NCBI RefSeq assembly: GCF_026427355.1
Contig: NZ_CP102665.1
Span: 248,001-312,000, forward strand
Length of the DNA stretch: 64,000 nt
Direction: 5' to 3'
DNA from: Sphingobium sp. JS3065
Lineage (GTDB): Bacteria; Pseudomonadota; Alphaproteobacteria; Sphingomonadales; Sphingomonadaceae
The translations under genes and the position numbers were made by a program. The notes under the pieces were generated by a model. That model did not search any database. It saw nothing but the letters and a program-made list of their open reading frames with translations, and was not told the origin of the DNA. This document shows, one piece after another, positions 9,095-16,951 of the stretch (its first letter is position 1; every line of letters starts with the position of its first letter).

Positions 9095-12000
9095 TCAGCG
9101 GCGGGCTATCAGTGGACGCGCACCATCGCCAATGATGGCGAAGCCGGACCAGTAGAAGGGATGGGAGGTCTCCGGATCGTCCATCAGCTTGAGTTGCGCG
9201 TTCCGCAGCGCTTCGGCAACGGGCTGGTCCGCGCCCGCAGCGAACAGGCCGCCCATCAGCCTTTCGGTTGCGTGATAATCCTCCGGCGCGGGCCAGTGGC
9301 TGGCGATGACGGCCCGGCTTCCCGCGCCGATGAAGGCGCGCACCAGCCCGTCCAGCGCCCCGCCGCCGCCCGAAAGCCCCGCCGCTCGCGTGGTTTCCAC
9401 GCCCGCCGCGCCCGCCGTGTCGCAGGCCGAAAGCACCACCAGATCGGCGTTCAGCCGCAGGTCGAAAATCTCGCCGAACTGCAACAGCCCGTCCGATTTC
9501 CGGTCCGGCGCGAAGCTGGTCAGCAAGGCTGGCCGCGCCGGGCATCCCGGATGCGGCGGCGTCACCAGGCCATGGGTCGCGAAATGCAGGATGCGGAATG
9601 TGTCGAGATCGCTCCGCCCCATCACCGCTTCGTCGGTAAAGGCCGCGCCGGTAACGATTTCGCTGCCCCGCCCGCCAATGGCCTGCGCCGCCTCCCGCAA
9701 TTCGGTCGCCGGGATCGGCCGGTTCCATTGCAGGGGCGACCATCCGCAATCGTCCGCCGCCCCGTTGGCCAATGTTCCACGGCTGGATGCCGCCAGCACC
9801 GGCCCGGACAGCGGCGCATTGTCGCCAAAACCGATATAGCTCTGCGCCGCGCTCGATGCCGCCGCCAACCGTGCATCGCGGAAGGCGCGGGCCGACAGGG
9901 CGGTGCTCACCGCATGGTCGCGGCCCAGCCAGTCGATGCCGCGAAAATCGAACTCGTCGCCGCCCTTTGCGATCCGCGCCTCATAGGCGTCGACGCCCGC
10001 CTGGCCCGCGATCAGCAGATTGACCGGCAGTTGCAGCATCGCGCCGTCCGGCTCGAAGATCAGGTGCCGCACCGCCGCCAACCGCTGCTCCACCGGCCCG
10101 AACAGGTCGAGATAGAGGCTGCGCGCCACCGGCACGTCCAGCGCATAGGTGGTCTGCACGCCGTTGACCTCGATGGAGATCGTCTCGCGCAGCGCGGCCA
10201 CCTTCCGCGCCACGTCCGACGCGCTGTCCGCCAGCCGGTATCCGGTGGTCCCCGCGCCATCGATCCACAGCGCGTAGAGTGCGTCGCCAAGCTGCGCCAG
10301 CTTGTAATAACCCTCGCCGGGTTTCAGCGTGGCCTGCATCTCCGCAAGCGTCAGGCCCTGCGGACTGACGGCCCGATATTGCGGATAGGCCGCCAATGCC
10401 GCCAGCGTATTCGCCTGGTCGGCGGCAAGCTGGTCGATGTCCGCCTGCGCCTGCGCCACGTCCGGCAGCAACGCCTGCTGCCCCTCCGCCGCCTGCCGCA
10501 ACTGCGCCAGCGCGATCCGCCCGCGTTCGATGTCGCGCGACAGGGAGACGGACTGACGGAACAGCCGCGCCGCATCGCCATCGCCGGCGGACAGTTCGCG
10601 GCTCAACTGCTCCAGCGTGTCGGCGGCGCCCGGCCGCAGCAGCATCTGGGACGCCGCGAACAGATCGGCCGTCAGTTCCGGACGATTGGGAATATCCCGC
10701 GCCAACAGGTTGAAATAAGGCTGAAGCTGGTTCGCCATTCCCGTCAGCGTGGCGCGGTTCTCCATGGTTGACGCCATGATGCCGCGATAGATTTTCAGCG
10801 CATCCTCATCCCGGCCGCGCCGGACGAGGAACGCGCCCAACCGTGCCCGCGCGCCGTTCAGCGCTACCGTTTCGGGATATTGCGCGCCCAGCAGCGTCAG
10901 GGCCTGATTCAGATCGCGCTCGGCCTGCCCATAATCCCCCTGCGCTTCATAGGTGAGCGCAATCTCGCCCAGCAATTGGGCGCGCAGGCGAGTGATCGAC
11001 GTGACCCGCCCGTCGCGGATCGCGACCGCGCTCGTCAGCGCCTTGGACAGCACGTCCCGCGCCGGGCCCGGTTGCCCCGACAGGCGCAGGATCGTCCCGC
11101 GCAACTGCTGCGCCTGCGCGTCGATGATCGCCGCCCGTTCCGTGGGGGCCAGCCTTGTATCCTGCCGCACGCCCAGGGCGCGGGCCGGTGACGCCGCGCT
11201 GCTCATTTCTGCGGCGACCTCGGGCGGCAGGGACACTACGCCATCGCCAGTGGCCACCATGCCCGCGCCAGTCCCGAATGGACGATCCAGTATGGCCAGC
11301 GCGCCGCTCAGATCCTGCCGGTTGATATGATGCATCGCCTCGAAATTGCGGCGCAGGCGAAGCTGCACGGCATCGGCAGTCGCGATCCCCCGCGCCTGGG
11401 CGAAGGCCGCGTCGGCCTGATCGAACAGCCCCAGATTGGAGAGTTGCAGGCCCCGGTTGACCAGATATTCATGCGACCGCCCGGCCCGTTCCGCTGGGGT
11501 CAGCTTCGCCGCATCGGGATCACGCGCCAGCCGGTCGGTCAGGCTGTCGAAAAATTCCGCCGCCTCGGCATAATTGCCCGACGCATTGCGCCGATAACCC
11601 TCGGCCAGCACGGTTTGCGGGTCCAGCGTCGCCGCCTGCAACCGGGCGAAGCCAGCCTGATCGAAACCGACCGTCGCGATATCGACCTTCCCCGGCACCG
11701 TCCGCCCCGCGATGACGGACCGCAACCCCAGGTCGAGCGCGCTCGCATAAGCGGCATGACCCTGCGCGACGTAGATATTTTTCCCCCGCGTGACGCTCAG
11801 GATGCGATAAGCGCCGCCTGCCCCGGTGCAGTTGCGCATGACCGCCGCGCCGATGCCGGGCAGGGTGACGCCGCCCGGCGCGCCGCACTCGACAGCCGCC
11901 TTGCGCGAAGCCGCCAACCGCTCCAGCAATGCCGCGTCAACGCCGCCGGAACCGCCCCGCAAAGCATAAATCTGCCCAACCGGCCTCGCCGCATCCCGGC

Positions 12001-12280
12001 ACACCAGCGTCCATGCGCGATCGAACATGGTGCGCGCAGCGGCATCGCCGGTTGCGCTTTGCGCCTGGCACAGCGCACCGCCTTCGCTGCCGATGCGAAA
12101 ACTGTCCCTCAACAACGGACGGTCGTCCGCCGTCCGCGCATGCGCCATCACGGACAGACTCAAGGCGCCCCATCCGGCAAGCCCGCAAACCAATTTCCCC
12201 AAACCGCCCAACGGCTTATCCCCCAAAGCTTGCCGGATTTGTCCGTGCAAGGCTCCCCCTTTAGCCATGACCCGGCGCAC
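9095..12280 (-). CDS. Exported TPR-CHAT domain protein (caspase-like peptidase family)
   Basis: 1,061 residues. The N-terminus carries a basic stretch and hydrophobic segment (LVCGLAGWGALSLSVMAHA) that reads as a signal peptide, so the protein probably acts in the periplasm or beyond. The middle (about 210-560) has helical tetratricopeptide-like repeats. The C-terminal CHAT domain shows the catalytic pair of clan CD peptidases: His903 in HFATHG and Cys953 in LSACDTAG. It also has the family-typical LVRAFIGAGSRAVIASHW and HPFYWSGFAIIG. The catalytic dyad looks intact. It is the first gene of the minus-strand cluster that ends with a TPS exoprotein. Substrates are unknown; processing of the exoprotein or of the neighbouring exported protein is inference. 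An alternative start four codons downstream (MAKGGALH) is equally possible. Confidence 0.87.
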   Translation of the reverse strand: MRRVMAKGGALHGQIRQALGDKPLGGLGKLVCGLAGWGALSLSVMAHARTADDRPLLRDSFRIGSEGGALCQAQSATGDAAARTMFDRAWTLVCRDAARPVGQIYALRGGSGGVDAALLERLAASRKAAVECGAPGGVTLPGIGAAVMRNCTGAGGAYRILSVTRGKNIYVAQGHAAYASALDLGLRSVIAGRTVPGKVDIATVGFDQAGFARLQAATLDPQTVLAEGYRRNASGNYAEAAEFFDSLTDRLARDPDAAKLTPAERAGRSHEYLVNRGLQLSNLGLFDQADAAFAQARGIATADAVQLRLRRNFEAMHHINRQDLSGALAILDRPFGTGAGMVATGDGVVSLPPEVAAEMSSAASPARALGVRQDTRLAPTERAAIIDAQAQQLRGTILRLSGQPGPARDVLSKALTSAVAIRDGRVTSITRLRAQLLGEIALTYEAQGDYGQAERDLNQALTLLGAQYPETVALNGARARLGAFLVRRGRDEDALKIYRGIMASTMENRATLTGMANQLQPYFNLLARDIPNRPELTADLFAASQMLLRPGAADTLEQLSRELSAGDGDAARLFRQSVSLSRDIERGRIALAQLRQAAEGQQALLPDVAQAQADIDQLAADQANTLAALAAYPQYRAVSPQGLTLAEMQATLKPGEGYYKLAQLGDALYALWIDGAGTTGYRLADSASDVARKVAALRETISIEVNGVQTTYALDVPVARSLYLDLFGPVEQRLAAVRHLIFEPDGAMLQLPVNLLIAGQAGVDAYEARIAKGGDEFDFRGIDWLGRDHAVSTALSARAFRDARLAAASSAAQSYIGFGDNAPLSGPVLAASSRGTLANGAADDCGWSPLQWNRPIPATELREAAQAIGGRGSEIVTGAAFTDEAVMGRSDLDTFRILHFATHGLVTPPHPGCPARPALLTSFAPDRKSDGLLQFGEIFDLRLNADLVVLSACDTAGAAGVETTRAAGLSGGGGALDGLVRAFIGAGSRAVIASHWPAPEDYHATERLMGGLFAAGADQPVAEALRNAQLKLMDDPETSHPFYWSGFAIIGDGARPLIARR

Positions 12281-12531
12281 TCATAACGCCGCCCTACGGT
12301 GCGCGGCAAGGCGAAAGGCGCGGGTCAGGGGGTGGGCCACGCCCTCTCCACCGGTCGGGTGAGGCAAGGAAGCTACAGTTGAGTAAGATTCAATCACGCC
12401 CACGCAATTTTCATTGCATCAGGCGAAAAGCATGATCTAGATTAACGGCAAGCGAATATCGCCTGATGATCCAAGATCACCATTGGCCGGGCGAATAAAG
12501 ATAGCATAAAATTTACTACAGGGAGGATGGA
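12281..12531. promoter_or_regulatory. Divergent promoter region with 9-bp inverted repeat
   Basis: 251 bases between the divergent CHAT cluster and the TonB receptor gene. It is more AT-rich than its flanks from about 12,380 on. A perfect 9-bp inverted repeat, ATCAGGCGA at 12418-12426 and TCGCCTGAT at 12459-12467, is separated by 32 bases and could be a regulator site or an mRNA stem. An A/T-rich stretch (AGCATAAAATTTACT, about 12502-12516) precedes the strong ribosome site AGGGAGGATGGA of the receptor gene. Which promoter serves the CHAT operon cannot be read with confidence. Confidence 0.45.
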
Positions 12532-14961
12532 ATGAACGAATTTCCCCACCGGACATCCGTATTGCGGCTGTCCGCATCATGCCTTGCTCTTGCATTGTCG
12601 GGATTGTCTACTGTCACCTCTGCCCAGGTGACGGACAGTGCGTCCGACTGGTCTGGAAATGAAATCATCGTTACCGCGACCAAGCGCAATGAATCGATCC
12701 AGAACGTTCCCTTTTCCATCAACGCGCAGACCGCCGAAGCGATGCAGCGCATGGGTGCCACCTCGATAGAGGATGTGTCGCGCAGCGTCGCCGGTCTGAC
12801 CGTCCAGAATCTGGGGCCGGGCCAGAGCCAGGTGTCCGTGCGCGGCGTGTCGGCGGGTCAGGTTGTCCGCGACCAGCCGGGCGTCAAGGAACAGGTCGGC
12901 GTCTATCTGGACGAATCCGTCATCTCCATGTCGCTGTTCACGCCGGATTTCGACCTGTTCGACCTTGACCGCGTGGAGACGCTGCGCGGGCCGCAGGGCA
13001 CGCTGTTCGGCTCCGGTTCCGAAGGCGGCACCGTCCGCTACATCACCAAGCAGCCCAAGATCGGCCAGACCGAAGGCACGGTGGAAGGCGGCGTCAACGT
13101 CCTGAAGGGCGGGGATGTCGGCTATTCGGGCAAGGGCGCGATCAACCTGCCGCTGGGCGAGACGGCGGCGATCCGCGCGGTCGGCTATGCCGAACATTAT
13201 GCGGGCTTCATCGACGCCATTGGCCCGGCGGGGGGCAAGAACGTCAACGACGGCCGCCGCTATGGCGGACGGCTCAGCCTGCTCTGGGAACCGGCGCCGG
13301 GGATCAAGCTGACGCCGCGCATCATCTATCAGGACATCAGGACCAACGGGTTCAACCGCGAGGACAGCTATCATCTCTATTATAACGAGTTGATCAGCCC
13401 CCTCGACATCCTGCCGGAGCGCACCCAATATCTGAAGCTGCGGGAGGAATTCCGCGACAAGACCACGCTGGCGGACTTCACCGCGAACATCGATGTCGGT
13501 TCCGACGTGGCGCTGACCTCCATCACCACCTATATCCACCGCGATATCCTGGTCAGCCGCGATGCGTCGGCGCTTACCGGCTCGGTGTCCATCACGCCTT
13601 TCGTTGAAAGATTTGGCGTCAATCCCGCCATCGCCAATCTGCCGTCGAACCTGCGCGACACGACCAAGCTCAAACAATGGACGCAGGAATTGCGGCTCGC
13701 CTCAACCGGCGCCGGGCCATTCCAATGGGTGGTCGGCGGCTTCTACAGCCATGTCGACCGCGATTATAAGCAGCGGCTGCCGACCCCCGGCTATGACGCC
13801 TTCATCGACGCGGCGCTGGGCGCGGGCACTTCGGCGGGGGCGGCCAACGGCTTCCCCCTCAACTCGCCCTATAATGCGGACATCCCCTACATCATCAAGC
13901 AATATGCCGCTTTCGGCGAGGCAAGCTACAAACTCGGCCAGTTCAAGCTGACGGCGGGCGGGCGCTATTACGATTTCAAGGAAGAGCGCGACTTCAAGAC
14001 CGGCGGCGTCTTCCCCAATGGCGACAACCGCGTGGGCGACAAGACCGGATCGACCGGCTTTTCCCCCCGCTTCATCGCCAGCTATGAGGCCAATCGCGAC
14101 CTGACCTTCAACGTCCAGGCGTCCAAGGGCTTCCGCCTGGGCGGCGTCAACGATCCGCTGAACCTGCCGCTCTGCACCGGCGGCGCGACCGGGCCGGATG
14201 CGGCCACCTACGGCAATCGCCCGACTTTCGAGGATGAGACGCTCTGGAACTATGAAGCGGGCGTCAAGGCGTCGGGCGGCGGCCTGACCTTCAACGCGGC
14301 GGTGTTCTATAACGACATCAAGAATCTCCAGGTCACGGCGGATGCGGGAAGCTGTTCCTCGCGCATCATCTTCAACGTGCCGAAGGCGCATACGGCGGGC
14401 CTGGAAGCGGAACTGAACGCCCGCATCTCCCCCAATCTCGACCTGTCCTTGAGCGGCAGCTATATCGAATCGGAGATTGACAGCAACGTCACCGACGCGG
14501 GCGGCGCGATCATCGCGGGCATCCGCAAGGGCAACCGCCTGCCCACCGTACCGAAGTTCCAGATGGCGGCGGCGGCGACCTATACGGCGGAAATCGCGGC
14601 GGAAACCGACTGGTCCTTCACCGCCAGCCTTCAGCATGTGGGCAACCGCTATACCCAGCTTGCCGATCAGGAACCGGGCGCGGGCAGTTTCCCCAACTCC
14701 ATCTATTATGATCCGGCCACGGGCGCCAATGGCACCGGCGCTTTCGACTTCGGCTCCTACAAGCTGGGCGCCTATAATCTGGTCAACCTGTCGACGGGGG
14801 TAAGCTGGAACAGCGGGTTGTCGGTCACGCTCTACGTCAACAATCTGTTCGACGAAAACGCGCTCTATTCCCTGGATCGCGAACGCGGCGGCCGGGGCCG
14901 TCTGGGCTATAATATCGGCACCCCGCGCAAGATCGGCGTGACCGTCCGCAAGGATTTCTGA
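12532..14961 (+). CDS. TonB-dependent outer-membrane receptor
   Basis: 809 residues with signal peptide (SASCLALALSGLSTVTSAQ), a TonB-box-like EIIVTATKRNESIQNVPFS, a plug domain (ETLRGPQGTLFGSGSEGGTV around residue 150) and a long beta-barrel ending with the terminal Phe (GTPRKIGVTVRKDF). The family imports siderophores, B12 or carbohydrate/aromatic ligands; the ligand cannot be read here. It is one of the many COG1629-type receptors of sphingomonads. The gene is monocistronic, preceded by an excellent ribosome site (GGGAGG) and followed by a strong intrinsic terminator. It lies directly upstream of the cobalt/B12 region but has no cobalamin riboswitch in its own leader, which argues against it being the B12 receptor. 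Confidence 0.93.
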   Translation: MNEFPHRTSVLRLSASCLALALSGLSTVTSAQVTDSASDWSGNEIIVTATKRNESIQNVPFSINAQTAEAMQRMGATSIEDVSRSVAGLTVQNLGPGQSQVSVRGVSAGQVVRDQPGVKEQVGVYLDESVISMSLFTPDFDLFDLDRVETLRGPQGTLFGSGSEGGTVRYITKQPKIGQTEGTVEGGVNVLKGGDVGYSGKGAINLPLGETAAIRAVGYAEHYAGFIDAIGPAGGKNVNDGRRYGGRLSLLWEPAPGIKLTPRIIYQDIRTNGFNREDSYHLYYNELISPLDILPERTQYLKLREEFRDKTTLADFTANIDVGSDVALTSITTYIHRDILVSRDASALTGSVSITPFVERFGVNPAIANLPSNLRDTTKLKQWTQELRLASTGAGPFQWVVGGFYSHVDRDYKQRLPTPGYDAFIDAALGAGTSAGAANGFPLNSPYNADIPYIIKQYAAFGEASYKLGQFKLTAGGRYYDFKEERDFKTGGVFPNGDNRVGDKTGSTGFSPRFIASYEANRDLTFNVQASKGFRLGGVNDPLNLPLCTGGATGPDAATYGNRPTFEDETLWNYEAGVKASGGGLTFNAAVFYNDIKNLQVTADAGSCSSRIIFNVPKAHTAGLEAELNARISPNLDLSLSGSYIESEIDSNVTDAGGAIIAGIRKGNRLPTVPKFQMAAAATYTAEIAAETDWSFTASLQHVGNRYTQLADQEPGAGSFPNSIYYDPATGANGTGAFDFGSYKLGAYNLVNLSTGVSWNSGLSVTLYVNNLFDENALYSLDRERGGRGRLGYNIGTPRKIGVTVRKDF

Positions 14962-14968
14962 CCTGCCG

Positions 14969-15004
14969 GACGCCGGAAGCCGACCGCTTCCGGCGTCATT
15001 TTTT
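14969..15004 (+). terminator. Rho-independent terminator of the TonB receptor gene
   Basis: A perfect 12-bp stem (14969-14980 with 14986-14997) and a five-base loop, CGACC, are followed by ATTTTTT. The stem starts 8 bases after the receptor stop codon. This is a textbook intrinsic terminator. Confidence 0.93.
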
Positions 15005-15148
15005 AACCGATACACCCGGCCGATCCGCCATTATGGTCGCGGTGATCGACTGGCGATGTATGTTCCCCTTCCGTAATCTGCTGGAGGACGGTTATGAACG
15101 GACCTTGCCGGTCCGCACCCGTGCGCCCTTCGACAATAGGAAGATTTC

Positions 15149-15391
15149 ATGCTCAATATCCCCTGGGACCAGCCCGCCACCATGATCGATCTGGACGGCA
15201 AGGCCCCGATCATCGGCACGATCCGCGATTGCGCCCAGCATTTCGCGATCTTCAAGCCCCATGCAAAGGAACAGGCGCGCGTCCTGCTGACCCAGCCGGT
15301 ACATCGCGAAGGCCGCAAGACGCGGACCTGGGTGCTGGAGCCGTGGGAGATCGAAAAGCTGGTCGACCGGCTGAAGGCGGAGATGCATTGA
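15149..15391 (+). CDS. Small hypothetical protein
   Basis: 80 residues, no family recognised. The start ATG follows AGGAAG at 8 bases, a good ribosome site. The sequence is mixed, with no signal peptide or membrane segment, and ends with an amphipathic WEIEKLVDRLKAEMH helix. Composition and codon use look like real coding sequence (third-position G/C in most codons). It sits between the receptor terminator and the first cobalamin riboswitch, on the same strand as both, and is probably transcribed alone. Confidence 0.6.
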   Translation: MLNIPWDQPATMIDLDGKAPIIGTIRDCAQHFAIFKPHAKEQARVLLTQPVHREGRKTRTWVLEPWEIEKLVDRLKAEMH

Positions 15392-15511
15392 ATTTCCGCC
15401 ACATCGTCTGAACCGGGTTCCTGCATCCCGCCGATCAAGCACCCCCTTCCCATTCTGCTTCTCAATCTCTATGCACAGCCATGAAAGCTGGCCTTGGCCC
15501 GCTTTCACCGA

Positions 15512-15715
15512 TCGCGCCGGTGCCCTCCCAAGGGGCTTAATAGGGAATGCGGTGATGAATCCGCGGCTGTCCCTGCAACTGTAAGCGGTGAGCGAGACGC
15601 ATATCGATTTCCCGGACCGCCGGGGGATCAGCCACTGGGCCGGACGCTAAATCCTGCGAGGCCTGGGAAGGCGATGCGTCGAGCGATGACCCGTGAGCCA
15701 GGAAACCTGCCTGCG
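15512..15715 (+). promoter_or_regulatory. Cobalamin (AdoCbl) riboswitch 1
   Basis: The aptamer shows the conserved landmarks in order: the 5' CGGTGCCC segment, the paired CC..AAGGGG arm, GGCTGTCCCTGCAACTGTAA in the core, GCCACTGG, and the 3' B12 box AGCCAGGAAACCTGCC ending at 15711. It lies upstream of the cobalt transporter operon, so binding of adenosylcobalamin should shut down cobalt uptake, CobW, CobN, CobO and BluB. Exact 5' end is approximate. A short hairpin (15482-15507) precedes it. Confidence 0.95.
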
Positions 15716-15719
15716 TCTG

Positions 15720-15775
15720 GTCGCTCTTGCCTTGGTCCAGGGGATGGCCGCGGCACGGTACTCCGTCTGAGCGAC
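15720..15775 (+). promoter_or_regulatory. Conserved post-aptamer stem element (copy 1)
   Basis: A 56-nt element bounded by GTCGCTC (15720-15726) and its complement GAGCGAC (15769-15775), starting 8 bases after the B12 box. The interior, including TGGTCCAGGGGATGG, is nearly identical to the element after riboswitch 2, and the same architecture follows riboswitch 3. It is probably the expression platform, or a peripheral stem that exchanges pairing with the aptamer. Confidence 0.6.
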
Positions 15776-15786
15776 GCTTTACGCAG

Positions 15787-15847
15787 CGGGAGCTGCTGTC
15801 CGCATGCCGGGTGCAAGAGCGTCCGCCCGGCATGAAGGCGGCTCCCG
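15787..15847 (+). promoter_or_regulatory. Nested hairpin in the leader of the cobalt transporter gene
   Basis: An inner perfect 9-bp stem (CATGCCGGG at 15803-15811, CCCGGCATG at 15826-15834) sits within an outer perfect 7-bp stem (CGGGAGC at 15787-15793, GCTCCCG at 15841-15847). There is no U-run after it, so a classical terminator is unlikely. It may be a Rho-dependent, translational or stability element between riboswitch and start codon. Confidence 0.5.
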
Positions 15848-15883
15848 TCCGGTTTCGCCGACGCCGACGGGGGATCTATCCCT

Positions 15884-16951
15884 ATGACGACAATATCCGC
15901 CGCGCCGCCTGCGCCGCGCCTCCTGCGCCGCCGCGCGACTGGCATGTTCGCCGCGCTGATCGCCGCCAATCTCGCCATCTGGGCGTGGGCCCTCATCCTC
16001 TTCGCGGGCAACAGCGTGATGCTGGGCACGGCGCTGCTCGCCTGGAGCCTGGGCCTGCGCCATGCCGTCGATGCCGACCATATCGCCGCCATCGACAATG
16101 TAACCCGCAAACTGATGCAGGACGGCCAGCGCCCGCTGACCGTCGGCTTCTGGTTCGCCATCGGCCATAGCGGCATCGTCCTGATCGCCGCGGTCGCCAT
16201 CGCCATCGCCGCCAGTGCGCTGAGCCGCGTGGAGGCCGTGGGCGCGATCGGCGGCACCGTCGCGACCATCGTGTCCGCGACCTTCCTCTTCGCCATCGCC
16301 GCGATGAACCTCATCATCCTGAGATCGGTTCTGAAGAGCTTCAACCATGTCCGCAAGGGTGGAGCCTATGTCGATGAAGATATGGACATTCTTCTTGGCA
16401 ATCGCGGCTTTCTCGCCCGTATCTTCCGCCCGCTTTTCCGGCTGGTGACGCGAAGCTGGCACATGGCCCCGCTTGGCTTTCTCTTCGGCCTGGGTTTCGA
16501 CACGGCCACCGAAGTCGCCATTCTGGGCCTGTCGGCGGGACAGGCGGCGAGCGGCCTTTCCATCTCGACGGTCCTCATTTTCCCGCTGCTCTTCGCGGCG
16601 GGCATGGCGCTGATCGACACGGCGGACGGTGCGCTGATGATGGGCGCCTATCAATGGGCGTTCGTGAAGCCGATCCGCAAACTCTACTACAACATCACCA
16701 TCACGCTGGTCTCGGCGCTGGTCGCCATCCTCATCGGCGGGATCGAGGCTGCGGCGCTGCTCGGCGACAAGCTCGGCCTTACCGGCGGCGTCTGGACCCT
16801 TGCCGCCGACCTTGGCGAACATTTCAACAGCCTCGGTTTCTTCATCATCGGCCTGTTCGCCGCCTGCTGGCTGGCGAGTTGGATCATCTATCGCTGGAAG
16901 GGCTTCGACAAGATCGAGGTCGCTCTCGAACCCCAAGGAAATCCCGCATGA
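15884..16951 (+). CDS. NiCoT-family cobalt/nickel transporter
   Basis: 355 residues, an inner-membrane permease with about eight hydrophobic segments. The signature HAVDADHIAAIDNVTRKLM (about residues 63-81) holds the HX4DH metal motif of the HoxN/NixA/NicT family in the second helix; LGFDTATEVAILGLS is the second family motif. It imports Co2+ (or Ni2+). Placement directly behind a cobalamin riboswitch and before cobW-cobN makes cobalt for corrin synthesis the likely substrate. Start ATG follows a GGGGGA ribosome site about 10 bases upstream. The stop overlaps the cobW start (ATGA). Confidence 0.93.
   Translation: MTTISAAPPAPRLLRRRATGMFAALIAANLAIWAWALILFAGNSVMLGTALLAWSLGLRHAVDADHIAAIDNVTRKLMQDGQRPLTVGFWFAIGHSGIVLIAAVAIAIAASALSRVEAVGAIGGTVATIVSATFLFAIAAMNLIILRSVLKSFNHVRKGGAYVDEDMDILLGNRGFLARIFRPLFRLVTRSWHMAPLGFLFGLGFDTATEVAILGLSAGQAASGLSISTVLIFPLLFAAGMALIDTADGALMMGAYQWAFVKPIRKLYYNITITLVSALVAILIGGIEAAALLGDKLGLTGGVWTLAADLGEHFNSLGFFIIGLFAACWLASWIIYRWKGFDKIEVALEPQGNPA

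Noticed and set aside
9089..9749. N-terminal extension of the CHASE2 cyclase to about 900 residues
   Set aside because: The extension overlaps the conserved CHAT domain of the preceding gene in another frame and has no domain signal; the ATG at 9089 fits the operon spacing.
12577..15015. Minus-strand frames opposite the TonB receptor
   Set aside because: The receptor on the plus strand has an intact signal peptide, plug, barrel and terminator; the antisense frames have low-complexity composition.
15149..15391. Second plus-strand frame starting at 15094 over the 80-residue gene
   Set aside because: Frame content is Arg/Pro-rich and lacks a ribosome site, while the ATG at 15149 has a good one.
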